Part shown: one piece after another, positions 7,634 through 15,110 of the stretch
How the letters are laid out: the number at the start of each line of letters is the position of its first letter
Position numbering within the stretch: the first letter of the stretch is position 1
Origin: a virus
Length of the DNA: 26,375 bases
Virus record (IMG/VR): IMGVR_UViG_3300035158_000052
Span: 1-26,375 of that record
Direction: 5' to 3' (one strand)
Program-made: the position numbers and the translations under genes
The notes under the pieces: model-generated
Databases searched by the model: none
Told to the model about the DNA's origin: nothing
Seen by the model: only the letters and a program-made list of their open reading frames with translations

Positions 7634-7894
7634 TCACGTTCCCTTCGCCGACGCTTCGCGCATGCATGGACGGACGCGCAGTTCCCGCGCCAGATCCCGG
7701 CTTGCCTGCGCGTCTGCGCGAAGCGCGTCCGTGTTATCTGCGACGACCTTTGACAGCGTGTCGCGGATATAGTCTTCAGACTTGTCCAGCCGTTCGGACA
7801 TCCGGCGTTCCCGCTTCGTGTCCTGAAGCACGAAGAAGATCACAAGCGCCAGCGGGACGCCGAAGACCTGCGCGACTTGAATGATCGTCGCCAT
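7634..7894 (-). CDS. Holin-like membrane protein, BhlA/UviB type
   Basis: The 86-residue protein has one N-terminal membrane helix (about residues 5-23, VAQVFGVPLALVIFFVLQ). A charged, helical cytoplasmic tail follows: DTKRERRMSERLDKSEDYIR, then DTLSKVVADNTDAL. One short helix plus a coiled-coil tail ending in an ENT/DNTxAL-like segment is characteristic of BhlA/UviB-like holins, which open the membrane for lysis or export. The AAGGAG site before ATG 7894 is good. It follows the coiled-coil lipoprotein gene, so the two may form a lysis pair, but no endolysin is visible. The alternative is a non-holin membrane anchor. Confidence 0.68.
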   Translation of the reverse strand: MATIIQVAQVFGVPLALVIFFVLQDTKRERRMSERLDKSEDYIRDTLSKVVADNTDALRADAQASRDLARELRVRPCMREASAKGT

Positions 7895-7917
7895 ACGCTT
7901 CTCCTTTCCTGTTCAGC

Positions 7918-7943
7918 CGCTTTTAGTCTTTCACCCAAAAGCG
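7918..7943 (-). other. Inverted repeat between lipoprotein and holin-like genes
   Basis: CGCTTTT (7937-7943) pairs with AAAAGCG (7918-7924) over a 12-base loop in the 54-base gap between the two genes. The stem is AT-rich at the loop side and has no T-run after it. It could tune expression of the holin-like gene. The pairing is seen directly and its role is unknown. Confidence 0.35.
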
Positions 7944-7948
7944 CTATA

Positions 7949-8551
7949 TCAGCCCGACGGATGTTCTTCGGCCCGTTTCAGCGCGGCGATCAGTTCCGCC
8001 ATGGATACGCCGTTCGCTTCGTCACGCTTCTTCTTCCGTCGTTCGGACAGGTAGTTGTTCCCGAACAGCGCGATCATCGCGCCAGCCGCCAGCTTGTTCG
8101 CGTCGATGGGAAGCCCGAAGAAGTCATTCCCGGCGGGGTTCGTGATCGCTTCCTTCATCATCCCGATCCCCGTCGCGATCCGTTCGCCTTCTTCCTTCAG
8201 CGAAGTCAGCGCCTTGTCGACCTTCGCGGACGTGTCCTTGTCGGCCTTGATGGAAGCGTCCGTCTTCGCGTCCAGATCCGCCAGCTTCGCTTCCAGATCT
8301 TCGCGCAGTTTCGCCGCTTCCGCCGTCTTCAGTTCGTTCGCCCTGTCCAGCGCCGCTTCGACGTTCGCGATGGACGACTTCAGCGCCAGCTTCGCCGCGT
8401 CGACTTCCGCCGACAGCGCCGTCGCCTTCGCGTCGACAGCCACCTTCGCCGATTCGACGGCGTCGCCCAGATCGCGGATCGCGCCCGGCCCGACACAACC
8501 CACAGCGAACGTCGCCAGCGTGATCATCAGAAGGATCGCCAGCTTTTTCAT
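7949..8551 (-). CDS. Coiled-coil lipoprotein, spanin-like candidate (200 aa)
   Basis: The ATG at 8551 has AAAGGGGG upstream and opens MKKLAILLMITLATFAVGC, a lipoprotein signal with the lipid-bearing Cys at residue 19. An in-frame extension to 8725 is probably non-coding. After the Cys comes a long Ala/Lys/Glu/Asp coiled coil (roughly residues 25-135). A moderately hydrophobic segment, LPIDANKLAAGAMIALFG (147-164), follows, then a strongly basic patch SERRKKKRDE. An outer-membrane lipid anchor, coiled coil and C-terminal membrane segment is the plan of a unimolecular spanin, which fuses the two membranes at lysis. The C-terminal helix is weak, so a plain coiled-coil lipoprotein remains possible. 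Confidence 0.7.
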   Translation of the reverse strand: MKKLAILLMITLATFAVGCVGPGAIRDLGDAVESAKVAVDAKATALSAEVDAAKLALKSSIANVEAALDRANELKTAEAAKLREDLEAKLADLDAKTDASIKADKDTSAKVDKALTSLKEEGERIATGIGMMKEAITNPAGNDFFGLPIDANKLAAGAMIALFGNNYLSERRKKKRDEANGVSMAELIAALKRAEEHPSG

Positions 8552-8589
8552 CGTCGATCCCCCTTTCCGCTGTCCGTCAGCCCGTTTCC

Positions 8590-8633
8590 GGCGTCGTGTG
8601 ACGCCCCAGCCGCCGCGTCGCCGACTTCCGGCG
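8590..8633 (-). promoter_or_regulatory. Two adjacent hairpins in the leader of the lipoprotein gene
   Basis: In the minus-strand leader, CGCCG/CGGCG (8619-8633, loop of five) is followed by GGCGTC/GACGCC (8590-8605, loop of four). They lie 38-82 bases before the ATG at 8551. Perfect pairing in a gene-free leader suggests post-transcriptional control or simply GC-rich chance structure. Confidence 0.4.
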
Positions 8634-8702
8634 ATCCGCCCGGCGAACTGATCAGGACACAGTTCCGGACAGCTTAGAACGCGTCCTGATGCGTCGCTTC
8701 CC

Positions 8703-8711
8703 ATTGTATCA
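8703..8711 (-). promoter_or_regulatory. Possible extended -10 promoter before the lipoprotein gene
   Basis: The minus strand reads TGATACAAT, an extended -10 form (TG-N-TACAAT) with no good -35. It lies at the start of a 170-base gene-free gap in an otherwise tightly packed operon, where an internal promoter for lysis genes would make sense. Support is weak and comes from one hexamer and the context. Confidence 0.3.
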
Positions 8712-8721
8712 TTCTGTAACA

Positions 8722-8922
8722 TCACGCGTCTTCTTCGATTTCAAGGATGTCGCCGATCTGGATGTCTTCCCCAGCGTCGACGACGATCCGGATTTCTTCG
8801 TCGTGTTCCCGGCGGATCCCCCAGACCGTGACGCCCGTCCCCAGCGTTTCCGTGTAGCTGTGCGGCGGATTCCCGACTGGGGTTCGCGTCGGACGATAGC
8901 GCGTCATCGGTTCGTTCATCAT
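8722..8922 (-). CDS. Small head-tail joining protein, possible head closure (66 aa)
   Basis: The ATG at 8922 overlaps the connector stop (ATGA). The 66-residue product opens MMNEPMTRYRPTRTPVGNPP and continues with a beta-type region TGVTVWGIRREHDEEIRI and DAGEDIQIGDILEIEEDA. Gene order (connector, this gene, later gp10-like) is where a head closure or stopper protein normally sits. Those proteins usually have about 100 residues, so this one is short and the match to a beta barrel is partial. Hypothetical structural protein is the safe description. Confidence 0.6.
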   Translation of the reverse strand: MMNEPMTRYRPTRTPVGNPPHSYTETLGTGVTVWGIRREHDEEIRIVVDAGEDIQIGDILEIEEDA

Positions 8923-9464
8923 CCGATCAGTCCCCCGACACGCTGGGACGACAGAACCTTCGCCGTGTCGCTGTCCATCAGATCCGCCCAGTTCACGGAA
9001 TGTCCGGCGCCGGATTCGGACGCCCGCCCGTCCGGATTGTTATAGGCCCGGCTGATCAGCCCCAGAAGCGCCAGCTTGATCGCGTTCGGGATCGTCGCCG
9101 CCGTGTATCCGGCGCGGAAGTCGACCTTCCAGCGCCGCCGTCCGGCGCTCCATCGTTCGCAATCATCCCGGCGGATCCCGTTCGCCCCGTCGATTTCATA
9201 CGCCGTCGCCAGAACAGTCAGATCCGTTTCCGTGTCCGTGATCGTGACGATCTGCGTGATCGGCGCGGACGACAGCCGAAGGACGAAGACGTTCCCGTCG
9301 ACGTGTTCGGATCGAAGCGCCTGCGCGTCGTCGAACACGATCCCGAACTGTTCTTCGATGAATTCCATCAGCCCGTCGCGGATGATGGGAAGGACGTTGT
9401 CGGAAGCCGTGTGACTGATCCGACAGTATTCCTTGATCAGCGCCAGTGTCAGAACGTCGGCCAT
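8919..9464 (-). CDS. Head-tail connector protein, gp6/gp15-like
   Basis: The 181-residue protein fits the connector (adaptor) family that binds under the portal. It opens MADVLTLALIKEYCRI with the helix that includes TASDNVLPIIRDGLMEFIEE, has strands around VFVLRLSSAPITQIVTI, then WKVDFRAGYTAATIPNAIKL and the helix ALLGLISRAYNNPDG. The sequence RAGYTAAxIPxAIKxALLxLISxxYxNP is typical of gp6-like connectors. It starts one base past the upstream stop and overlaps the next gene. Role and place agree. Confidence 0.85.
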   Translation of the reverse strand: MADVLTLALIKEYCRISHTASDNVLPIIRDGLMEFIEEQFGIVFDDAQALRSEHVDGNVFVLRLSSAPITQIVTITDTETDLTVLATAYEIDGANGIRRDDCERWSAGRRRWKVDFRAGYTAATIPNAIKLALLGLISRAYNNPDGRASESGAGHSVNWADLMDSDTAKVLSSQRVGGLIG

Positions 9465-9465
9465 T

Positions 9466-9783
9466 TCAGGATCCCCCTTCGACTTCGTCTTCGGCCTCGG
9501 CGACTTCGCCGGGCGCCGTATCCGGCGGGACGCTTGTCCCGTCCGTCCGCCCGTCGGCGTCCGGTTCGGGATCGTCGATGACTTCGACTTCGACCTTGTC
9601 CCCTTCGATCTTCCGCGAGTTCATCACGGCTTCCGGCGTCCCGATGATTTCGCAGATCCCGGAGATCGCCAGCCGCTTCGCTTCGATCTTGTCCAGTAGA
9701 TCTTCGTCGCCCGCTTCGCGGGGACGCGCCTGTCCGCCGATCACGGCGACAGTCTTCATCTTCCACTTCACCATCACGAACAT
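9466..9783 (-). CDS. Hypothetical 105-aa protein with acidic tail
   Basis: The ATG at 9783 overlaps the pyruvyl transferase-family stop as ATGA, so the gene is translationally coupled to the modification module. The N-terminal half opens MFVMVKWKMKTVAVIGG and includes EAKRLAISGICEIIG. The C-terminal third is very acidic and Pro/Gly-rich (EVIDDPEPDADGRTDGTSVP). The N-terminal part could be a small virion domain of the kind found near capsid genes. I do not recognise the family. Confidence 0.65.
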   Translation of the reverse strand: MFVMVKWKMKTVAVIGGQARPREAGDEDLLDKIEAKRLAISGICEIIGTPEAVMNSRKIEGDKVEVEVIDDPEPDADGRTDGTSVPPDTAPGEVAEAEDEVEGGS

Positions 9784-10571
9784 CAGTCACCCTTTCCCAT
9801 AAACGGACACGACGCCAGAAGCGTCGACTGGATGTCGCCGGGAATCCGGAACGCGTCACCGACAGACGCGATGACGGCGTCGGCTGGAACACCATCGTCG
9901 CGGATCTGGAACGGCGACACGTCCGGACGCCCGACGCCCGCGAAATAGTCCCTGAACTTGAACCCCCCGCCCGCGACCTTGTCGCTGAATTCCGCCCAGA
10001 CAGCCGGGATCCCATACGCGTCCGCGATGATGATCGCGTGAAGCGACGACGACACGACAGCGGCGCAAGACACGACGGATCGGACGAAGTCTTCGACGCG
10101 TTCGGACACGTTCAGGATCCGGAAGCGCCCGTCCTTCTTCGCCCGCTTGATCCACGCGTGTCCCTTGTCGATATAGTGCGGACAGATCCCGATCCTGTCG
10201 TCGCGTTCGACCTTCTTCGGCGCGAAGATGAACGGAAGGATGATCGCCGGATCCCCGAAGACGCCGGGATGATCGATCCCCTGCGCTTCGACGACGGCGC
10301 CGGATAACGGCCCGCGAAGCGCCCGGATGTCCTTCGGCGCATTGTTCATCCGCTGTCTCGCCGACAGGAAGCCGGATCCCCAGACGATCCCGTTCGTGAA
10401 GTCGATGTCCTTCGTCCCCAGAACAGACCCCGCCGCGACGATCAGCGGATCGTCCGGCTTCCCGACAGTCGCCAGCTTCGGATCGACGCCCGCCAGCCGC
10501 CGGATCAGATATGGCGTCAGCCGATCCCCGACGTTCGGTTCGTCGTTATCCGTGAAGTAGAACACGCGCAT
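9783..10571 (-). CDS. Polysaccharide pyruvyl transferase family protein
   Basis: The 262-residue protein fits PF04230. It begins MRVFYFTDNDEPNVGDRLTP, with the family's N(W/V)GD motif at residues 13-16, and continues with IVAAGSVLG, GIVWGSGFL, IRALRGPLSGAVVEAQGI, FGDPAIILP, IGICPHYID and the late signature VVSSSLHAIIIADAYGIP. Characterised members move a pyruvyl group from phosphoenolpyruvate onto a sugar as a ketal; other members act as sugar transferases. The TGATG overlap couples it to the double glycosyltransferase, so both probably act on one glycan. The donor and acceptor cannot be read from sequence. Confidence 0.86.
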   Translation of the reverse strand: MRVFYFTDNDEPNVGDRLTPYLIRRLAGVDPKLATVGKPDDPLIVAAGSVLGTKDIDFTNGIVWGSGFLSARQRMNNAPKDIRALRGPLSGAVVEAQGIDHPGVFGDPAIILPFIFAPKKVERDDRIGICPHYIDKGHAWIKRAKKDGRFRILNVSERVEDFVRSVVSCAAVVSSSLHAIIIADAYGIPAVWAEFSDKVAGGGFKFRDYFAGVGRPDVSPFQIRDDGVPADAVIASVGDAFRIPGDIQSTLLASCPFMGKGD

Positions 10572-12724
10572 CAGACGATCCCTTTCGCTTCGGCGACGAC
10601 ATCAGCCGGGATCCCCGTTTCGGCTTCGACAGGATCCGCTTCCGGCGCCTTCCTTTCGATGTGATCGAACGCCCGCGTGACGATGTCCGGAAGCGCCCAG
10701 TCGACGCGCTTCACAATCCCTTCCGGCGTGTTCCCGATCTTCCCGTCCCAGTTCATCCACGCTGTCTTTTCCTTCGCCTGTCCTTCGATCTCCGCATAGA
10801 ACGACTTCTTCTGTTCCATGAAGTCGCGGGGAAGCGCGTGTCCCAGATGATACAGGACGCACTTGTCCCGAAGCGCCATCACCGTCGGAATGTTCTGTTC
10901 GGGATTCCAGACACATTCTTCGTTCGACTTCATCGGGACGACGTGAAGCTTCCAACCGTAGGACGCCCGCCATGTGAAGATCCGCGTGTGAGGCCAAATC
11001 GCGCCGAACGTCGTCAGATCGGACGCCTTCCCCCAGCGTCGGAGATCCGGACAGACGATGTGATGATCGCGATCATGCCAGAACGTCACGCCCAGCGGAC
11101 AGCCGCCGGAGATCTCGCGACGTTCAAGCGCCCGGACGAAGTGTTCCAGCCCCGTCCAGATTTCATCACCGTCCAGAATCAGGACGAAGTTCCCCCGGAC
11201 GTGACGACACGCGGCGCGGCGCATCTTCTGGCGACACTGTTCTTCCGTGTTCCCCTTCCAGACGATCCCGCCGTCCGGCGGGAAGATGACGCGGATCTTC
11301 TGTTCCGGATCCGGGAAGGACGTGATGACTTCCAGCGTGTCGTCTTCCGGCCAGTTCCAGATCTGTTCCCGCCCGTATGCGATCAGGATTTCGTCGACGT
11401 GATCATATACGCCTTCCAGCGCGAAGCCGACAGTCTTCGCACACGCGAACGCGTTCATCACGGCGGATATGTGAACGGACTTCGAATGATGAAGCGGCGT
11501 CGCGTCGACGGTTCGCTTCATCGCGTCCATCCCGATCTTCGCGACGACGCGCTGTCTGTCTTCCGCCGACACGCGGACGGGATCCTTCAGAAGCGTCGCC
11601 GCCTTCGCCTTGAACGCTTCGTGATCCCCGTGTGGAACGTAGTGAAGGACATCCCCATATTCTTCCCGAAGGACGGGAAGATCGAAGACAAGCGACGGCG
11701 TCCCGACAGCCGCCGCTTCGCCCGGTACCATGCCGAACCCTTCGAACCGCGACGGCGCCAGAACAAGCGCCGCCCGTTCCATCAGCGCGAACTTCACGCG
11801 ATCCGGCAGTTCCGGGAGCTTGTGGAAGCGATGAAGCGACGTTTCCGCCGCGTCCAGCGTCGTCCGTCCGACGGCGACAAGATCACACTGGAACGGAAGC
11901 TTCCACACGGCGCGGATCGCCAGCGGATTGTTCTTATATGTGTCCGCCCGCCCGCTGATGACGGCGAACTTCCGACCCGATAGCTGGATCGGAAGATCGG
12001 CGCCGACATCGATCTGGAACGTGTTCACGCCCGGACGGATGACGACGATCTGGGGTTCGTCCTGTCCGATCCACTCGCGAAGATGACGCGCCGATTCGGC
12101 GCTATTCGCGACGGCGAGATCCGCCGCCCGGAAGACATCCTTGAACGTGTCGTGATAGCGGATGTTCGACACAAGATCCGGACAGAACTTTTCGAACCAG
12201 TTCGGCGTTTCGAAGTTCCAGACGACAAGCGGGATCCCGCGCTGGCGGGACACCTTCAGCCCCTTCCGCGCGACGGGATTCTTCCCGTCCGCGATGATCA
12301 GATCGATGTCCGCGATGGATTCCCAGTCGTCCGCCGTGAAGCGCAGATTGTCACAAAGCGGATAATCATCCCACCATTTCGGCTTCCGGTTCGCGCAGAA
12401 GATCACGTCGTTCCCCAGCCGCGCCAGCGTGTGCGCCGTCTGGAAGATGTGGATCCGCCCGCCCGAATACCATTTCGACATCGGCATCGTGACGACGACG
12501 CGATTCCGGCCCGGCGCCAGATCCAGCACGGGCTTGATGTCCGCCGCGTTCAGATCCCGCGCCGATGACGTGTGCGCCGGGACGACCTTCCCGTCCGCCA
12601 GAAGCTTCGCCGCGACGTGTCGATTCGAAATGTCGACAAGCTGTCCCTTCTGGATCACGACTTCGCGTCCGTGTGGATCCTTGAACTTGAACGCGACCTT
12701 CGCCCTGTGCCAAGATTCGATCAT
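10571..12724 (-). CDS. Fused GT4-GT2 double glycosyltransferase with phage-type N-terminal domain
   Basis: I choose the ATG at 12724 (MIESWHRAKVAFKF), giving 717 residues; the longer frame to 12880 runs into the capsid gene. Residues 1-55 resemble a small phage domain (VVIQKGQLVDISNRHVAAKL, then LADGKVVPA). Residues 74-410 are a GT-B, GT4-like enzyme with an E-x7-E motif, PSRFEGFGMVPGEAAAVGTP (E328, E336). Residues 417-680 are a GT-A, GT2-like enzyme with VDEILIAYG and the metal-binding DGDE at 518-521. The two domains would add successive sugars. Placement straight after the capsid gene and a hairpin suggests that virion proteins are the acceptor. Cytoplasmic; no membrane segment is seen. 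Confidence 0.88.
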   Translation of the reverse strand: MIESWHRAKVAFKFKDPHGREVVIQKGQLVDISNRHVAAKLLADGKVVPAHTSSARDLNAADIKPVLDLAPGRNRVVVTMPMSKWYSGGRIHIFQTAHTLARLGNDVIFCANRKPKWWDDYPLCDNLRFTADDWESIADIDLIIADGKNPVARKGLKVSRQRGIPLVVWNFETPNWFEKFCPDLVSNIRYHDTFKDVFRAADLAVANSAESARHLREWIGQDEPQIVVIRPGVNTFQIDVGADLPIQLSGRKFAVISGRADTYKNNPLAIRAVWKLPFQCDLVAVGRTTLDAAETSLHRFHKLPELPDRVKFALMERAALVLAPSRFEGFGMVPGEAAAVGTPSLVFDLPVLREEYGDVLHYVPHGDHEAFKAKAATLLKDPVRVSAEDRQRVVAKIGMDAMKRTVDATPLHHSKSVHISAVMNAFACAKTVGFALEGVYDHVDEILIAYGREQIWNWPEDDTLEVITSFPDPEQKIRVIFPPDGGIVWKGNTEEQCRQKMRRAACRHVRGNFVLILDGDEIWTGLEHFVRALERREISGGCPLGVTFWHDRDHHIVCPDLRRWGKASDLTTFGAIWPHTRIFTWRASYGWKLHVVPMKSNEECVWNPEQNIPTVMALRDKCVLYHLGHALPRDFMEQKKSFYAEIEGQAKEKTAWMNWDGKIGNTPEGIVKRVDWALPDIVTRAFDHIERKAPEADPVEAETGIPADVVAEAKGIV

Positions 12725-12762
12725 CAGTCTGTCCCCAGCCGAACACGGTTCACGCCAGATAA

Positions 12763-12794
12763 CGAAGGGACGGGACGTTCGCCCCGCCCCTTCG
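12763..12794 (-). other. Long GC-rich hairpin after the major capsid gene
   Basis: On the minus strand CGAAGGGGCGGGGCG pairs with CGTCCCGTCCCTTCG across AA. Thirteen Watson-Crick and two G-U pairs are possible, with the innermost pair probably open. It begins ten bases after the capsid stop and ends 38 bases before the glycosyltransferase ATG. No strong T-run follows, so partial termination, attenuation or protection of the capsid message is more likely than full termination. Confidence 0.68.
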
Positions 12795-12804
12795 GAAACG
12801 TCGA

Positions 12805-14262
12805 TCAGGACGACGCGACATCGTCCAGATAGACGAGCGCGCGCGGAAGCATCGGACGCCCGCCGGCGACGGCGAAACACTTGAACGCCGTGACGTTGTC
12901 TTGGAACTTGTAGTGTTCCGACTTCGCGATGGTGATTTCTTCTTCCATCGCAAGGAAGTAGGAACGCAGATTCCCGAAGATCACGTCCCCGGCGTTCCCC
13001 AGCGTCGGACAGTTCGTCCCGACTTGATGGGGCTTCCCGTTCAGCCGATCATAAGGCCCATTCGCCATCGACGCCCGGAACAGCGGACGACCCAGCGTGT
13101 CGACCTGAAGTTCCAGATGTTGCATGACTGAATCGGCCAGCGTGTAGGATCCCGCCGCGCGCGACTGGGGCTTGATCGCATATTTCAGATTCGTCAAGTC
13201 CGTCGCGCCCACAGCGCCCGCCGCCTGTCTTGCGACAGTCCGGACGCCAGTTTCGACAAGGATCCCCGTCGGCTGTCCCGTCCCCGTCCCGCTGATGACG
13301 ACGATATCGATGGCGCGCTTGATCGCTTCGCCGAACAACAGCGTGATCAGCGCTTCCAGATCGATAGCGGAACGCTTCAGCATCCGATCACCGATTTCCG
13401 TGTAGGCCGCGACTTCGTGTGTCGTGATCTGACGCTGTGTGAACTGGGGACGCGTCGCGGGTTTCGGCGCGCCTTCGTCGATCCACGTCACGGACACGCC
13501 CGCGAGTTCGTCCGAATCCGACTGGACAAGTCCCGGCCATGTGATCGTCCCGCCACGCGACGGGATGATCGTGACGCGATCAAACACGTTCGGCACGTCG
13601 AAAGGAAGGTATTGCAGAACGGCGCGATAGTCCGGCGGGACAAGTTGCGCCGCGCCGGATCCGGATCCCGACCCCGCCGCCGAATCCGTCGACAGAACGA
13701 CGAGCGGATCCGCCGCCTTCCCCGCGATGTGTGGCGACGGCGCGATCCCGAAGATGGAATCGAACCGTTTCCCGAGCATCGCGTGAACGACGTGACGCGG
13801 AAGAAGAACCGAACCGTCGGCTTCGCCTTCCCGGAGCGCCTTACAGGACGGCGTCAGAAGATCCCGTTCCGCGTCCGACAGAATCATCTTCGGATCGGGA
13901 TTCGCCGTCGACGCGCGAAGATACTTGAACAGCGCCTTCGCATGCGCCCGCTGGCGCTCCATGTGATCGACGGGCTTCGCGTCCGGCTTCGGCGGATCGT
14001 CATCGGGAAGATCCACTGTCTTCGCGTCCGCGATCCCGGCGACATCGTTCTGAACGGCGATCATCGCCGCCCGTTCCTTCAGCCGCTTCGCTTCGACTTC
14101 CAGCGCCTTGAATTCGCCGACCTTCGCGTCATACGCTTCCCGCGCAGACGTGATGTCGGCGTCTTCCGCGCCGTCCGCTTCCAGCTTGGCGACCTTCCCG
14201 GCGAGATCGTCGCATTCGGCGATCAGCGCCTTCATCTTTTCCGCCAGCTTTTTCGGATCCAT
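12805..14262 (-). CDS. Major capsid protein, HK97 fold with delta domain
   Basis: The 485-residue protein has an N-terminal coiled coil (about 1-75, MDPKKLAEKMKALIAECDDL), the internal-scaffold delta domain that the prohead protease removes. After an acidic linker the capsid body begins near residue 100. Family-like features are RVTIIPSRGGTITWPGL, VSVTWIDEGAPKPATRPQFT, the helix region LLFGEAIKRAIDIVVISGTG and the QPTGIL segment, and a C-terminal DNVTAFKCFAVAGGRPMLP. It follows the prohead protease gene, the canonical order. It is longer than HK97 gp5 (385 aa), partly through the delta and linker region. Confidence 0.93.
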   Translation of the reverse strand: MDPKKLAEKMKALIAECDDLAGKVAKLEADGAEDADITSAREAYDAKVGEFKALEVEAKRLKERAAMIAVQNDVAGIADAKTVDLPDDDPPKPDAKPVDHMERQRAHAKALFKYLRASTANPDPKMILSDAERDLLTPSCKALREGEADGSVLLPRHVVHAMLGKRFDSIFGIAPSPHIAGKAADPLVVLSTDSAAGSGSGSGAAQLVPPDYRAVLQYLPFDVPNVFDRVTIIPSRGGTITWPGLVQSDSDELAGVSVTWIDEGAPKPATRPQFTQRQITTHEVAAYTEIGDRMLKRSAIDLEALITLLFGEAIKRAIDIVVISGTGTGQPTGILVETGVRTVARQAAGAVGATDLTNLKYAIKPQSRAAGSYTLADSVMQHLELQVDTLGRPLFRASMANGPYDRLNGKPHQVGTNCPTLGNAGDVIFGNLRSYFLAMEEEITIAKSEHYKFQDNVTAFKCFAVAGGRPMLPRALVYLDDVASS

Positions 14263-14295
14263 CGTCAGATCCCCTTTCGTGAACAGTTCGCCGGA

Positions 14296-15093
14296 TCACA
14301 GATCCAGCATGACAAGACGCTGTCGCATGCCTTCGATCTGACGGCGCATCGCGCCGCTGTCGATATGCCCGGCGACGGAATCCGCGCCCGGCGGGATCGA
14401 CATCAGATCGTCCAGCTTCTTCGCGACAGCCCGGAACACGGACGCGGCGGTTTCGACCTTGTCGCGTCCGACGACATCGATCTGGGAACGACTGTCTTCC
14501 AGCGTCCCCGCGCCGATGGACATCACAGCGGCGACGGCGTCCAGATCTTCGGCTGGAACGCCCAGCGACTTCGCCGCCGTCAGAAGCGCTTGTTCGTTCA
14601 TCGGGACAAGCGTCAGCGTGACTTCATACAGCTTCGATTCCGTGTGTTCGATGACTTCACGCCCGTCGATCTCCGTGAAGCCCCATGTGATCGGCCCGTA
14701 TCCGACGGAACACGCCTTCACGATCTTCCGGACGACCTTGTTCCGGACGTTCGCCGCGAGTTCGTCATCGGGGATGAAGTCCGCGTGGAAGAACAGCCCG
14801 ACATCGTCTTCCTTCGCGGACGTGACTTGTCCGACGCAGTCCAGAACGTCGCCGCCGTGTGCGAAGTGTTTCACCATCAAGGCGACGTGTCCCGCCGGGA
14901 CGCGTTCGCGGATCGACTTCGCGAACGCCCCGCGACGCATCACTTCGTCCCCCAGATCGACGTTGTCCCATGTCGCCGCGTATCCTTCGACGAAGCCCGC
15001 GTCGGATCCGCCGCCTTCCGCCTTTCCGCTGATCCGCGCGTCTTCGACGTGGAAGACACGTCGAACATCCTTCGTGATTGTTCGCTTCGCCAT
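14296..15093 (-). CDS. Prohead protease, HK97 family (S78)
   Basis: The 265-residue serine protease cleaves the capsid delta domain during maturation. The core GYAATWDNVDLGDEVMRRGAF (about 37-57) matches the family's GYA...D..GD...GAF. The His lies in ALMVKHFAHGG (H76 or H79), the Ser in KACSVGYGP (S129), and the LYEVTLTLVP strand closes the domain. The remaining C-terminal 80 residues are helical and may act as a scaffold or self-cleavage region. It lies just upstream of the capsid gene with a 33-base gap. Catalytic assignments come from pattern only. Confidence 0.92.
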   Translation of the reverse strand: MAKRTITKDVRRVFHVEDARISGKAEGGGSDAGFVEGYAATWDNVDLGDEVMRRGAFAKSIRERVPAGHVALMVKHFAHGGDVLDCVGQVTSAKEDDVGLFFHADFIPDDELAANVRNKVVRKIVKACSVGYGPITWGFTEIDGREVIEHTESKLYEVTLTLVPMNEQALLTAAKSLGVPAEDLDAVAAVMSIGAGTLEDSRSQIDVVGRDKVETAASVFRAVAKKLDDLMSIPPGADSVAGHIDSGAMRRQIEGMRQRLVMLDL

Positions 15094-15110
15094 TGTCAGA
15101 TCCCTTTCCT

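Noticed and set aside
8552-8725. N-terminal extension of the lipoprotein frame
   Set aside because: It would bury the lipoprotein signal; the stretch contains hairpins and looks like a leader.
10661-11983. Plus-strand ORF of 440 codons
   Set aside because: It is antisense to the glycosyltransferase fusion and shows no family pattern.
12725-12880. N-terminal extension of the glycosyltransferase frame
   Set aside because: It runs through the hairpin into the capsid gene and has shadow composition; ATG 12724 fits better.
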